Assembly (NCBI RefSeq): GCF_003415675.1
Contig: NZ_QFZK01000011.1
Coordinates: 62,001 to 126,000, forward strand
Origin: Rhodoferax lacus
GTDB lineage: Bacteria; Pseudomonadota; Gammaproteobacteria; Burkholderiales; Burkholderiaceae_C
Length of the DNA: 64,000 nucleotides
Reading direction: 5' to 3'
Positions 34,255 through 43,449 of the stretch are shown here, in pieces. Below the pieces are notes generated by a model that made no database searches, was not told the origin of the DNA, and was given only the letters and a program-made list of their open reading frames with translations. The stretch's first letter is position 1; every line of letters starts with the position of its first letter. Made by a program: the position numbers and the translations under genes.

Positions 34255-36051
34255 TCAGGCAAACACCGCATCGGTATCCATCAGCACCCGCGCGCCACTG
34301 CGTGCGGTACGCATGGCCGTGGCCGTTTCAGGGAACAGTTTGGCAAAGTAGAAGCGCGCCGTCTGCAGTTTGGCCACATAGAAGGTGTCGGTGTTGCCCG
34401 ACGCAATTTCCTTCAAGGCCACCTGCGCCATGCGCGCCCAGAAGTAGCCAAACACCATGTGGCCGGCCACGCGCAGGTAGTCCACAGCAGCCGCGCCCAC
34501 TTCGTCCGGATTCTGGAAGGCCTTGAAGCCGATCTCGGTGGTGAACTTGGTCATCTGGTCGCCCAGGATGGCAATGGGGGTGATGAACTCGGCCATCTTT
34601 TCGTTCACGCCTTCTTCTTCCACCAGCTGGCCAATCAGCTTGCCAAACTTGCGCAGCGTGGCGCCGTTGTTGGAGAGCACCTTGCGGCCCAGCAGGTCCA
34701 GCGACTGGATGGTGTTGGTGCCCTCGTAAATCATGTTGATGCGGGCATCGCGCACCAGTTGCTCCATGCCGGTTTGCTTGATATAGCCATGGCCGCCAAA
34801 CACCTGCAGGCAGCCGGAGGTGGCGGTCCAACCATTGTCGGTGATGAAGGCTTTGACGATGGGGGTGAGCAGGGCCAGCATCTCGCCGCTGTCTTTGCGC
34901 ACTTTTTCATCGGGGTGGTAGTGCTCTTTTTCCAGCAGCATGGAGCAAAACGTCATGAGGGCACGGCCGCCTTCGGCATAGGCTTTGGCGGTGAGCAGCA
35001 TCTTGCGCACGTCGGGGTGCACGATGATGGGGTCGGCCGCCTGGTCCTTGGACTTGGGGCCCGTGAGGGCGCGCATCTGGATGCGGTCTTTGGCATAGGC
35101 CAGTGCGTTTTGATACGCCACCTCGGTCAGGCCCAGGGACTGGTTACCCACGCCCAGGCGCGCGGCATTCATCATCACAAACATGCCCTGCATGCCCTTG
35201 TTGGGCTGGCCCACCAGCGTGCCCACTGCGCCGTCCAGGACCATCTGGCAGGTGGAGTTGCCGTGGATGCCCATCTTTTCTTCCAGGCCCGCGCAGAAGA
35301 TGCCGTTGCGCGCGCCCAGCGAGCCATCGGACTTGACGTGGAACTTGGGCACGATGAACAGGCTAACCCCTTTGATGCCGGGGGGCGCGTCTGACAGGCG
35401 TGCCAGCACCAGATGGATGATGTTGTCGGCCATATCGTGCTCACCGGCGCTGATGAAAATCTTGGTGCCAGTGATCTTGTAAGTGCCGTCGCCCTGCGCC
35501 TCGGCCTTGGTGCGCATCAGGCCCAGGTCGGTGCCGCAGTGCGGCTCGGTCAGGCACATGCTGCCGGTCCACTCGCCACTGGTCATCTTGTGCAGATAGG
35601 TCTGCTTTTGCGCGTCGGTGCCGTGCTCGCGCAGCGCGGCGTAGGCGCCGTGCGTGAGGCCCGGGTACATGGTCCAGGCCTGGTTGGCGCTGTTGAGCAT
35701 TTCGTAAAACATCTGGTTAAGTACCAGCGGCAGGCCCTGTCCGCCGAAGTCGGGGTCGCAGGCAAGAGCCGCCCAGCCGCCGTCTATGTACTGGCGGTAG
35801 GCTTCCTTGAAGCCCTTGGGGGTGGTGACGGCGTGGCTAGCCGCATCACGCCTGCAACCCTCCATGTCGCCACTGAGGTTCAGGGGCTGCAGCACCTCGG
35901 AGGCAAACTTGCCGCCCTCTTCCATCACGGCGTTCACCGTGTCGGCATCCAGCTCGGCATGCTTGGGGATTTGCTGCAGGTCGTCCATGACGTGCAGCAA
36001 CTCGTGCATCACAAACTGCATGTCGCGCAGGGGCGGGGTGTAAGTGGGCAT
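34255..36051 (-). CDS. Acyl-CoA dehydrogenase (large form with extra carboxyl domain)
   Basis: 598 residues, about 200 longer than classical acyl-CoA dehydrogenases because of the additional carboxyl domain seen in the FadE/DUF3141-like bacterial group (AcdB-type). Core motifs: MCLTEPHCGTDLGLM, ITGTKIFISAGEHDM, the Glu region YEGTNTIQSLDLLGRK, and GGHGYIKQTGMEQ. An amino-terminal helix block begins MPTYTPPLRDMQFV, which fixes ATG 36051. FAD-dependent first step of beta-oxidation. It is the first gene of the leftward cluster; TetR lies 22 bp upstream on the same strand. Confidence 0.92.
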   Translation of the reverse strand: MPTYTPPLRDMQFVMHELLHVMDDLQQIPKHAELDADTVNAVMEEGGKFASEVLQPLNLSGDMEGCRRDAASHAVTTPKGFKEAYRQYIDGGWAALACDPDFGGQGLPLVLNQMFYEMLNSANQAWTMYPGLTHGAYAALREHGTDAQKQTYLHKMTSGEWTGSMCLTEPHCGTDLGLMRTKAEAQGDGTYKITGTKIFISAGEHDMADNIIHLVLARLSDAPPGIKGVSLFIVPKFHVKSDGSLGARNGIFCAGLEEKMGIHGNSTCQMVLDGAVGTLVGQPNKGMQGMFVMMNAARLGVGNQSLGLTEVAYQNALAYAKDRIQMRALTGPKSKDQAADPIIVHPDVRKMLLTAKAYAEGGRALMTFCSMLLEKEHYHPDEKVRKDSGEMLALLTPIVKAFITDNGWTATSGCLQVFGGHGYIKQTGMEQLVRDARINMIYEGTNTIQSLDLLGRKVLSNNGATLRKFGKLIGQLVEEEGVNEKMAEFITPIAILGDQMTKFTTEIGFKAFQNPDEVGAAAVDYLRVAGHMVFGYFWARMAQVALKEIASGNTDTFYVAKLQTARFYFAKLFPETATAMRTARSGARVLMDTDAVFA

Positions 36052-36073
36052 GGTGGTGGCTCCTGAAAAGACG

Positions 36074-36712
36074 TCAAGCGGGTTGGGAAACCTGTGCGCC
36101 ATAGCGCACCAGGATGTTGGCAAAGGCGGTGTTGGCGCGCTCCAGCGAACCTGGATTCTTCAGGAAACGCGCCCCATAGTGAAGCGCCAGAATGAGACCG
36201 TGGATTTCAAAGGCAATCTGCTGCGGGTCAGCATCCACCCGCAGTTGGCCGCATTCCTGGGCCTGCTCGATGGCGCGGTGCAGGGCCTGCATCCAGGTCT
36301 GCACCGAGCTGGCCAGGGCGTCGCGCACCGGGCCGGGCCGGTCATCAAACTCCGCAGCGCCACTGATGAAGATGCAGCCGGACTGGATTTCCACCGCCAC
36401 GCGTTTCATCCAGTTGGAGAACAGGGCCCGAACGCGTGGCAATCCGCGATCGGCTTGCAGGGACGGGTAGAAGATTTCCTGCTCGAAGCGGCTGAAGTAC
36501 TCGCGGATGACGGAGATTTGCAGCTCTTCACGCGAACCGAAGTGGGCGAATACGCCCGACTTGCTCATCTGCGTAACCTCGGCAATGGCGCCGATGCTCA
36601 AGCCCTCCAGACCGATCTGGGTGGCCAGGCCAAGCGCGGCCTCGATGATCGTGGCCTTGGTCTGCTGGCCTTTTTGCATGGCGCGCGGTGAGCTGGCGGA
36701 AGAGGTAACCAT
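36074..36712 (-). CDS. TetR-family regulator of the fatty-acid cluster
   Basis: 212 residues. An amino-terminal HTH (TIIEAALGLATQIGLEGLSI...MSKSGVFAHFGSREEL, ~22-70) and an all-helical ligand domain with a TetR_C-type pattern. It is directly upstream of the acyl-CoA dehydrogenase in the same direction and a 24-bp palindrome (36747-36770) lies 35 bp upstream of the start, so autoregulation plus control of the cluster by an acyl-CoA ligand is likely. ATG 36712 is chosen; an internal ATG at 36679 is possible. Confidence 0.87.
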   Translation of the reverse strand: MVTSSASSPRAMQKGQQTKATIIEAALGLATQIGLEGLSIGAIAEVTQMSKSGVFAHFGSREELQISVIREYFSRFEQEIFYPSLQADRGLPRVRALFSNWMKRVAVEIQSGCIFISGAAEFDDRPGPVRDALASSVQTWMQALHRAIEQAQECGQLRVDADPQQIAFEIHGLILALHYGARFLKNPGSLERANTAFANILVRYGAQVSQPA

Positions 36713-36746
36713 GTGTGTTTGGGGTTGCGCTGGCAGGGACACCAAC

Positions 36747-36770
36747 AAAATAGAACGACCGTGCTATTTT
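36747..36770. promoter_or_regulatory. Candidate TetR operator
   Basis: 24-bp imperfect palindrome: AAAATAGAACGA followed by CCGTGCTATTTT; 10 of 12 positions are symmetric. The AACGACCG core resembles operators of FadR/PsrA-like TetR regulators. It sits 35 bp upstream of the TetR start and would overlap its promoter. The remaining gap to slmA shows nothing else recognisable. Confidence 0.65.
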
Positions 36771-36839
36771 GCAGTATTTCGCCGAAACCCGGTCAAAGCC
36801 CGCCTGTTCTAGGCTGGGGCTTCTATTTGTGCCACGGGT

Positions 36840-37550
36840 TTACCCGAGCATGACGGACAGGCTGCTGTCCAGGTGTTCCGAGGGCAGGCGCTTGAAGCCC
36901 GAGCGCACAAAGCGCTGCAGCCGGCCGGTGACAAAGGCCGCCAGCACGGCCGCGCGCACCTGTGCATCGATGGTGGGCGTCAGGGATGCGGCATCTGCTC
37001 CGGCGCGCAGGCACTGCCTGAAGGTGGCCTCGATCTTGTCAAAGAACTGGTTCATGCGCTGTTGCAGGCGCTCGTTTTCAAATACCAGCGCGTCCCCCAC
37101 CATCACGCGGGCCATGCCCGGGTTGCGCTCGGCAAACTGCACCAGCATGCTGATGATGATGGCGCATTGGCGCGCACCGGCGCCTGTCCCTTCAGGCTGC
37201 TCGCGCTCCACGATCTGGTTGGCCAGCGTGAACACCGACTGCTCGATGAATTCGATCAGGCCTTCGAACATCTGGGCCTTGCTGGCAAAGTGGCGGTAGA
37301 GTGCCGCCTCGCTCACGTCCAGCCGCGCGGCCAGGGCTGCGGTGGTGATGCGTTCGCCTGCGGGCTGTTCGAGCATGGCTGCCAGGGTTTGCAATATCTG
37401 GATGCGCCGCTCACCCGGCTTGGGCCGTTTGCGCGCAGGTGCCGGATCGGCATTCTGTGACGCAACCGGCAACCCAACAGGCAGCGCTGCCTCCTGGTTT
37501 TCGATTGCGGTCGGGTCGTCGGGCATGGTGCTTGGGGGTGGTTGATTCAT
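36840..37550 (-). CDS. slmA: Nucleoid occlusion factor SlmA
   Basis: 236 residues, TetR fold. A disordered Pro/Ala-rich head of ~50 residues precedes PGERRIQILQTLAAMLEQPAGERIT (split), the HTH VSEAALYRHFASKAQMFEGLIEF, and the SlmA-type ligand domain with FAERNPGMARVMVGDAL. SlmA binds chromosomal sites and blocks FtsZ assembly over the nucleoid. ATG 37550 overlaps the kinase TGA (ATGA), so it is coupled to the two-component genes; an internal ATG at 37526 is an alternative start. Confidence 0.9.
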   Translation of the reverse strand: MNQPPPSTMPDDPTAIENQEAALPVGLPVASQNADPAPARKRPKPGERRIQILQTLAAMLEQPAGERITTAALAARLDVSEAALYRHFASKAQMFEGLIEFIEQSVFTLANQIVEREQPEGTGAGARQCAIIISMLVQFAERNPGMARVMVGDALVFENERLQQRMNQFFDKIEATFRQCLRAGADAASLTPTIDAQVRAAVLAAFVTGRLQRFVRSGFKRLPSEHLDSSLSVMLG

Positions 37551-38962
37551 TCTCGCACAGGCTCCAGCAGCAGCGTGCAACGCAGGCCCCGGCCCCCGGC
37601 TCCGGCACCAATCTGCAACTGACTGTGGTGCACGCGCGAAATCTCATCGGCAATGGCCAAGCCCAGGCCATTGCCCTCACCCGGTGTTCCGGGCAGGCGG
37701 TAAAAGCGCTCCAGCATGCGGGCCCGCTCCTCTGGAGGCACGCCGGGGCCGTCGTCTTCGACTTCCACGAAGGCCTGCGCTGCGGGACTTCCTACGGCCT
37801 TGCGCAAGCCACAACGCAGGGTGACATGGCTGCCCTTGGGGGTGTAGCGCACGGCGTTGTCCACCAGGTTGGCCAGCAGCTCACGCAGCAGCCAGGCATA
37901 GCCATTGACGCGCACGTCTTGGGCCTCCAGCCCCAGGTCTATCTGCTTGACAGCAGCAGCGTCCAGAAACTCTTCCAGCACCTGCTCGCATAGCGGCTTG
38001 AGGTCGACGGCTTGGGCAGGCTCGGTCAGACTGGTGCGTGCGTCAGCCCGTGAAAGGGCCAGCAGTTGGGTGGCCAACTGCGAGGTGCGGCGCGTGGCAT
38101 CGCGCAGCTTGCGGATCTGGTCAGAACGCAGGGTGATGGTGTCCGTCTCGGGCAAGGCCCAGGCTTCCACCTGGGCTTGCAAGCCGGCCAAGGGTGTGCG
38201 CAACTGGTGCGCAGCATCGGCCACAAAGCGGCGCTGGCTCTCGGCTTGCGCGTTCACCAGATCAAACAGGCGGTTGAGCGACAACACCAGGGGCCGCACT
38301 TCGTCGGGCGAGCCTGCTGCATCCAGTGGCGAGAGGTCACGCGGCGAGCGGCCTTCCACGGCGTCCTTCAGTGCCAACAGGGGACGCAGGGCGCGGCGCA
38401 CAGCCCAGTGGACGGCAAAGGCGGCACCCGCTGCCAGTACCAGATTGGGCAATATCACCTTGAACCACAACCGGCGCAGCCACTGCGTTCGCACGCTGGC
38501 TCCATCGGCCAGACGCACGGTCAACTCACCGGCAGAACCTATGACACGCTGGCTGACAATGCGGTAGACCACACCCTTGTATTCCTCACTGGAAAACTCG
38601 GGCTCATAGGTGTCGGGCGGATAGTCCCCCAGCCAGGGCTCACCCAAAAGCACCTTGCCGTCGGAATTGAGAACGGCGTAGGCAGACCGTCCTTTGCGTA
38701 CGGCCAAAAAATCGGCAACCTCTGGAGCCATGTGCAGGCGCGGAATCTGCGGTGGCCAGGCGCCTTGCGCCTTGATGGAATCAGCCAGTTGGGGCACCAG
38801 GGTCAGCAACTGCCGGTCCTGCTGTATGGCTGGCGTGTCGGCCAGCTGGTAGTCAAACCAGGTGTTCAGTGCAGCCAGTATCAGCAGGGGCACCAGCAAG
38901 AGCAGCAGCAGGCGCTGTTGCAGACCTGGAGCGCCAGCAATGGCAACAGGCGCCGGTGTCAA
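37547..38962 (-). CDS. Sensor histidine kinase (QseC/TctE-like)
   Basis: 471 residues. Two spans (~18-36, with LLLLLLVPLLILAAL, and ~150-175), a periplasmic domain, HAMP-like linker, DHp with DAAHQLRTPLAGLQ, and an ATPase domain (NLVDNAVRYTP, DDGPGVPPEER, GEGNGLGLAIA). The only sensible start in frame near the regulator is TTG 38962, which overlaps the response-regulator stop as TTGA; a much longer open frame upstream is antisense-like and not conserved. The signal is unknown. Confidence 0.85.
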   Translation of the reverse strand: MTPAPVAIAGAPGLQQRLLLLLLVPLLILAALNTWFDYQLADTPAIQQDRQLLTLVPQLADSIKAQGAWPPQIPRLHMAPEVADFLAVRKGRSAYAVLNSDGKVLLGEPWLGDYPPDTYEPEFSSEEYKGVVYRIVSQRVIGSAGELTVRLADGASVRTQWLRRLWFKVILPNLVLAAGAAFAVHWAVRRALRPLLALKDAVEGRSPRDLSPLDAAGSPDEVRPLVLSLNRLFDLVNAQAESQRRFVADAAHQLRTPLAGLQAQVEAWALPETDTITLRSDQIRKLRDATRRTSQLATQLLALSRADARTSLTEPAQAVDLKPLCEQVLEEFLDAAAVKQIDLGLEAQDVRVNGYAWLLRELLANLVDNAVRYTPKGSHVTLRCGLRKAVGSPAAQAFVEVEDDGPGVPPEERARMLERFYRLPGTPGEGNGLGLAIADEISRVHHSQLQIGAGAGGRGLRCTLLLEPVRE

Positions 38963-39672
38963 TCGGCGCCCACCAGCTCCAGCCGGTAGCCAAAACCACG
39001 AATGGAACGCAGGGCTATGCCATGCGGCTCCAGCTTGGCTCGCAGACGCGAGATATAGACCTCCACCGCGTTGGGTGTGATCTCCTTGTCCCAGCCGGTC
39101 AGGGCCTGCAACAGCTTGTCCTTGTTGGCGGGTTTGGGAGCCTGCAGCATCAGGTATTCCATCACCGTCCACTCACGGGGCCCCAGCTCCATGGGCTGGC
39201 GCGTGGATGTAGCCGCGCCATCGGCGCCTGGTGTGGCTACATGGAAGGTCGCCTGGCGCAGTGCCATGTCCAACTCCAACGAGCCAAAGCGCAGCACCGA
39301 CGTGGTAGCGGCCTGCGAGCGGCGCAGCAGGGCCCGCAAGCGTGCCAGCAGTTCGGGCAACTCAAAGGGCTTGACCATGTAGTCATCAGCGCCCATGTCC
39401 AGACCCTGCACACGGTCCTGCAATGCGTCACGCGCTGTGAGTATCAGCACCGGCATGCTGTGGCCCTGCTCGCGCAGCGCCTGTGTGAGTGCCAGGCCGT
39501 CCATCAGCGGCAAGCCGATATCGATGACGGCGATGTCGAAGGCGTCGGCCTGCGTCACCTCCAGCGCCCGCTCGGCGCTGCCCACCCAGTCCACCGCGTA
39601 ACCGGCGTTGGACAGCCCCAGCTTGATGCCGCTGGCAACCAGCACGTCGTCTTCTACGAGCAGCAATCTCAT
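38959..39672 (-). CDS. OmpR-family response regulator
   Basis: 237 residues. Receiver: VEDD at 6-9, acceptor Asp in VIDIGLPLMDG (~51), LTARD, and MVKPFEL; the winged-helix domain (~140-232) has ELGPREWTVMEYL and VEVYISRLRAKL. A Gly/Ala-rich insertion (~142-155) lies in the DNA-binding domain. It is 34 bp downstream of argB and overlaps the kinase gene. Resembles QseB/PmrA regulators. Confidence 0.92.
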   Translation of the reverse strand: MRLLLVEDDVLVASGIKLGLSNAGYAVDWVGSAERALEVTQADAFDIAVIDIGLPLMDGLALTQALREQGHSMPVLILTARDALQDRVQGLDMGADDYMVKPFELPELLARLRALLRRSQAATTSVLRFGSLELDMALRQATFHVATPGADGAATSTRQPMELGPREWTVMEYLMLQAPKPANKDKLLQALTGWDKEITPNAVEVYISRLRAKLEPHGIALRSIRGFGYRLELVGAD

Positions 39673-39706
39673 GGAAATCCGTTGCGGTGCGGTGTGGGGG
39701 CCATGG

Positions 39707-40609
39707 TCAATGGGAGCGGATCATGGTGCCGAAGGCCTGCTCGGTCAGGATCTCCAGCAAGAGCACATGGGGCACGCGCCCGTCGACGATGTGCACCGCG
39801 TTGACACCGCTCTTGGCAGCATCCAGCGCGCCCGCGATCTTGGGCAGCATGCCGCCCGAGATGGTGCCGTCGGCAAACAGTTCATCGATACGCCGGGCTG
39901 TGAGGTCGGTGAGCAACTGACCCTGCTTGTCCAGCACGCCGCTGATGTTGGTCAGCATCAGCAGCTTTTCGGCATGCAGCACGGTGGCCAGTTTCGCGGC
40001 CACGACGTCGGCGTTGATGTTGTAGCTCTCGTTGTTTTCGCCAAAACCGATGGGGCTGATGACGGGGATGAAGGCGTCGTCCTGCAAGGCCTTCACCACA
40101 CTCGGGTCCACGCTGACGATGTCGCCCACCTGGCCGATGTCATGCTCGATGCTGGGGTCTGCGTTGTCATGCAGCTTGAGTTTTTGGGCACGGATCATGG
40201 CGCCATCGCGCCCGGTCAGGCCCACGGCCTTGCCACCGGCCTGGTTGATCAGGCCCACGATGTCCTGCTGCACTTCGCCACCCAGCACCCACTCCACCAC
40301 TTCCATGGTGGGGGCGTCAGTCACGCGCATGCCCTGGATGAACTCGCCCTTCATGCCCAGGCGCTTCAGGGCCTGTTCAATCTGCGGGCCGCCGCCGTGC
40401 ACCACCACCGGGTTGATGCCCACCAGCTTCAAGAGCACCACGTCCTCGGCAAAGGCCTTTTGCAGGGCCGGGTCGGTCATGGCGTTGCCGCCGTACTTGA
40501 TGACCATGGTCTTGCCATGGAACTTGCGGATATAGGGCAGCGCCTGGGCCAGGATGTCGGCTTTGTCGTGGTTGGCGATTGGTGTGGGGGATGCGGGGGG
40601 TGTTGTCAT
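39707..40609 (-). CDS. argB: Acetylglutamate kinase
   Basis: 300 residues. Phosphorylates N-acetylglutamate in arginine synthesis. Motifs: VIKYGGNAM (~38), [12 protein letters not shown] (~71), and [13 protein letters not shown] (~250), plus [11 protein letters not shown]. The amino-terminal helix ahead of VIKYGGN is typical of arginine-inhibited, hexameric ArgB. Transcribed leftward ahead of the two-component genes and slmA. Confidence 0.96.
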   Translation of the reverse strand: MTTPPASPTPIANHDKADILAQALPYIRKFHGKTMVIKYGGNAMTDPALQKAFAEDVVLLKLVGINPVVVHGGGPQIEQALKRLGMKGEFIQGMRVTDAPTMEVVEWVLGGEVQQDIVGLINQAGGKAVGLTGRDGAMIRAQKLKLHDNADPSIEHDIGQVGDIVSVDPSVVKALQDDAFIPVISPIGFGENNESYNINADVVAAKLATVLHAEKLLMLTNISGVLDKQGQLLTDLTARRIDELFADGTISGGMLPKIAGALDAAKSGVNAVHIVDGRVPHVLLLEILTEQAFGTMIRSH

Positions 40610-40680
40610 GGGTGGATATGGAAGGAAATTCGTTCAAAGCAGCGGCAGCCCTGTGGCGCACTTGTGTAAAGGTTGGATTT

Positions 40681-41148
40681 CTAGATCGCTTGAATTTTTT
40701 GATTAAAAAGTTCGACGATAGACAGCAATTGCCTTGCTGCTTCGGTGGCCATCTGAAGTCGCTCAAAACGCTCGACAGAGCTGTCCGGGTACTCGTGTGC
40801 GAACTGGTTTCGGACTTGTCGCAGGGCAAGCCACTGGTCGGCACTGGGTAGCCATCCGAGTTGCTCCAAACGGCCAAAGCGGTCAACAGCCGACATGGAC
40901 CGAACGTCTTCGCCCAAGGCGTTTAGCACAGCAGGTATCAAACGGGCACCCAAATCGTCTTGCAGACGGGTGTAGCGGTAGGCGAACTGATCCACCAAGC
41001 GGCGATCAGCCTTGCTCAGATTGGCATATTCTTCTGGGTTGAGTGCGCGTGTTTGCATATCCTGCAACGCATCCGTCAGAGCCTCAACGTGACCAAGGCA
41101 CACGGCGTGGATTTGCTGCATGGCCAGCAGTTCAGGTGTGGGCGTCAT
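40681..41148 (-). CDS. HEPN-domain toxin candidate (HepT-like)
   Basis: 155 residues, largely helical, with the HEPN RNase motif R-x4-H-x-Y at R113-H118-Y120 (RNQFAHEY). In MNT/HEPN modules HepT is an RNase or the target of the partner nucleotidyltransferase, which adds AMP to the Tyr. The preceding helices are longer than in the common DUF86 HepT, so this may be a different HEPN branch. The ATG overlaps the stop of the MNT gene (ATGA). Confidence 0.8.
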   Translation of the reverse strand: MTPTPELLAMQQIHAVCLGHVEALTDALQDMQTRALNPEEYANLSKADRRLVDQFAYRYTRLQDDLGARLIPAVLNALGEDVRSMSAVDRFGRLEQLGWLPSADQWLALRQVRNQFAHEYPDSSVERFERLQMATEAARQLLSIVELFNQKIQAI

Positions 41149-41447
41149 AGTATTTGAACTCCCGTGGCATGGGCCACTGTGACTATGGAGCGCTCATCGC
41201 CTGGTTGTTCAACGACAAGGTCAATTTTGCGTTCGCCCAGCGCACGTTCAAGCAAGGTCAGCATACGGACTTTCTTGGCAAAGGGTTCGATGGCTGCGGC
41301 CGAGGCCGGGCGTACGAGCAAATCAATGTCACCACCCTTTTTTGCGTCGTCCACGCGGGAGCCGAAGAGCCAGACAGCCGCACCATCGCCAAACGTGCTC
41401 ACGGCTGCGGAGCGAATTGCCTGGACTTGGTCAGAGGATAGGCGCAT
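41145..41447 (-). CDS. MNT-type nucleotidyltransferase antitoxin
   Basis: 100 residues. Minimal nucleotidyltransferase with GSR at 29-31, D40-x-D42 in KGGDIDLLV and the third Asp (D76) in KIDLVVEQ; all three metal ligands are present. MntA partners adenylylate HepT using ATP. ATG 41447 (MRLSSDQ) gives a standard length; the frame extends upstream. It precedes and overlaps the HEPN gene by 4 bp. Confidence 0.87.
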   Translation of the reverse strand: MRLSSDQVQAIRSAAVSTFGDGAAVWLFGSRVDDAKKGGDIDLLVRPASAAAIEPFAKKVRMLTLLERALGERKIDLVVEQPGDERSIVTVAHATGVQIL

Positions 41448-41578
41448 AGGTTTTTTGCCACTATGGGCAATCCGAAGTTCACTTGCTGCGGGACACAAGC
41501 CCGATTTTACTGTGGCGGTTGTTACAGCTGGCCAAGGCTACAGAAATCAAAGCGCGTTGGTTTCAATTCGCGTGGCCC
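41448..41578. other. Gap between the MNT gene and the polysaccharide locus
   Basis: 131 bp. No convincing terminator or promoter was seen. It marks the downstream edge of the polysaccharide locus, which ends with the WbpM-like gene at 41579. Confidence 0.5.
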
Positions 41579-43438
41579 TTAAGTTGGCTGGTAGCCCTGC
41601 ACGTGGCGCAAGAAGACGGCCTTGATGGCGGGCGCGTCGTTCTGGTCGGCCGCCACCTGCAGCCCCTGCAGCTCGCCTCGCAGCTCCGCCCACGGCAAAA
41701 AAGGCTCGCGCGCCTTCATGATGCGCGGGTGCTCGGTGGGCTCGGGGTTGTCGCCAATCAGCAGTTCCTCGTACAGCTTTTCGCCGGGGCGCAGGCCGGT
41801 AATGGCGATCTCGATATCGCCTTGCGGGTAGGACGGCGTGCGCTCGCTCAAGCCCGAGAGGTGCAGCATGCGCCGCGCCAGGTCGATGATCTTGATGGGC
41901 TGGCCCATGTCCAGCACAAACACGTCACCGCCCTGCCCCATGGCACCGGCCTGCAGCACCAGTTGGGCTGCCTCGGGGATGGTCATGAAGTAGCGCGTTA
42001 CCTCGGCATCCGTCACCGTGAGTGGCCCGCCGGAGGCCAACTGTTTGCGGAACAGTGGCACCACACTGCCGCTGGACCCCAGCACATTGCCAAAGCGCAC
42101 CATGGAGAACAGAGTGTGCGGATGCGCCTGCGCAAAGGCCTGCAGCACCAGCTCGGCCATGCGCTTGGTGGCACCCATCACATTGGTGGGGCGCACGGCC
42201 TTGTCGGTGCTGATGAGCACAAAGCGGTGCACGCCCGCGTTGACGGCTGCCTGCGCCATGTGCAAGGTGCCAAACACATTGTTGCGCACGCCCTCACCCG
42301 GGTTGTCTTCCACCATGGGCACATGCTTGTAGGCGGCTGCGTGGTAGACGGTGGCGGGTCGGTAGGCATTGAACACGGCCTGCAGGCGCTCGGGGTTGGA
42401 CACGCTGGCCAGGAGAGGCACCAGTCCCACCACCAGCCCTTCGGTGATGCACTGCGCCTGGAGTTCCTGGTGGATGCTGTACAGGCCAAATTCGCTGTGG
42501 TCCAGCAGCAGCAATTGGCGTGGCTTTTGTTGAACGATCTGGCGTGTGAGCTCGCTGCCAATGCTGCCCCCTGCGCCACTGACCAGCACCACCTGTCCGG
42601 CCAGGTCACGGGCCAGCAGATCGGTGCGCGGCGGCACCGGCTCGCGGCCCAAGAGGTCTTCGATGTCCAGTTCACGGAAGTCTTGCACCGTGACCTTGCC
42701 CGAGGTGAGGTCCGAGAGGCTGGGCAGGGAGCGCACATGTACCGGCAGGCTCTCCAACGACTGGATGATCTGGTTGCGCCGCTCACGCGTGGCGCTGGGC
42801 ATGGCCAGCAGAATGTCGGTGATGGCGTGGCGCGACACGAGTGACAGCAGGGCGTCGGCCGCGAAGATCGGTTTGCCATTGATGCTGCGGCCCACCATGT
42901 TGGCGTCGTCATCCACAAAACCGATCAGCTTGAGCTGGCCCGACACCTGCAGGGCGGAGGCGGTCTGGGCGCCCGCCGTCCCGGCACCGTAGATCAGCAG
43001 TTTGCCCGTGTGTCCTGAACCCAGCAGGGGAAGGCCTGCCAGCCAGAAGCGGGCCATGGCGCGGCTCAGGCCCACAAGAATCAAGAAGATCAGGGGCTGC
43101 AGCACACCCAGGGTGCGGGGTACACCAACCCAATGGTTCCATAGCAGCACGGCCGTGAGCAGCACGGAATACAGCAACACCGCTTTGGCCGTGGCATTCA
43201 AGGCGGCTTGGCCGGTGTAGCGGAAGATGGCGCGGTAAAGGCCAAAGCGGACAAAGATGGGGATGGCCAAGGCGGGCGCCACCAGGTACACCCACCACTG
43301 GGCGCCAACCGGGCGGGCCCAGACGTCCAGACGCAGGCCGAAGGCCAGCCAGGTGGAGGCCAGGGCCAGGAGTACGTCCATTGCCAGCACGATGAGCTGC
43401 TTCACCTCGCGTGGCCAAGTCAATATGCGTTGGTTCAT
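41579..43438 (-). CDS. Membrane-anchored UDP-sugar 4,6-dehydratase (WbpM/CapD-like)
   Basis: 619 residues. About four amino-terminal spans (~10-125), a CoA-binding-like Rossmann segment (GAGTAGAQTASAL, ~153) and a short-chain dehydratase domain (VSGAGGSIGSELTRQI at ~287). The catalytic tyrosine is replaced by Met as in WbpM: M421-G-A-T-K425, preceded by STDKAVRPTN. It converts UDP-GlcNAc to UDP-4-keto-6-deoxy-GlcNAc, precursor of QuiNAc, FucNAc or bacillosamine. It is the last gene of the leftward locus and starts 11 bp after the sugar transferase stop. Confidence 0.9.
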   Translation of the reverse strand: MNQRILTWPREVKQLIVLAMDVLLALASTWLAFGLRLDVWARPVGAQWWVYLVAPALAIPIFVRFGLYRAIFRYTGQAALNATAKAVLLYSVLLTAVLLWNHWVGVPRTLGVLQPLIFLILVGLSRAMARFWLAGLPLLGSGHTGKLLIYGAGTAGAQTASALQVSGQLKLIGFVDDDANMVGRSINGKPIFAADALLSLVSRHAITDILLAMPSATRERRNQIIQSLESLPVHVRSLPSLSDLTSGKVTVQDFRELDIEDLLGREPVPPRTDLLARDLAGQVVLVSGAGGSIGSELTRQIVQQKPRQLLLLDHSEFGLYSIHQELQAQCITEGLVVGLVPLLASVSNPERLQAVFNAYRPATVYHAAAYKHVPMVEDNPGEGVRNNVFGTLHMAQAAVNAGVHRFVLISTDKAVRPTNVMGATKRMAELVLQAFAQAHPHTLFSMVRFGNVLGSSGSVVPLFRKQLASGGPLTVTDAEVTRYFMTIPEAAQLVLQAGAMGQGGDVFVLDMGQPIKIIDLARRMLHLSGLSERTPSYPQGDIEIAITGLRPGEKLYEELLIGDNPEPTEHPRIMKAREPFLPWAELRGELQGLQVAADQNDAPAIKAVFLRHVQGYQPT

Positions 43439-43449
43439 TCCATTAAAGT

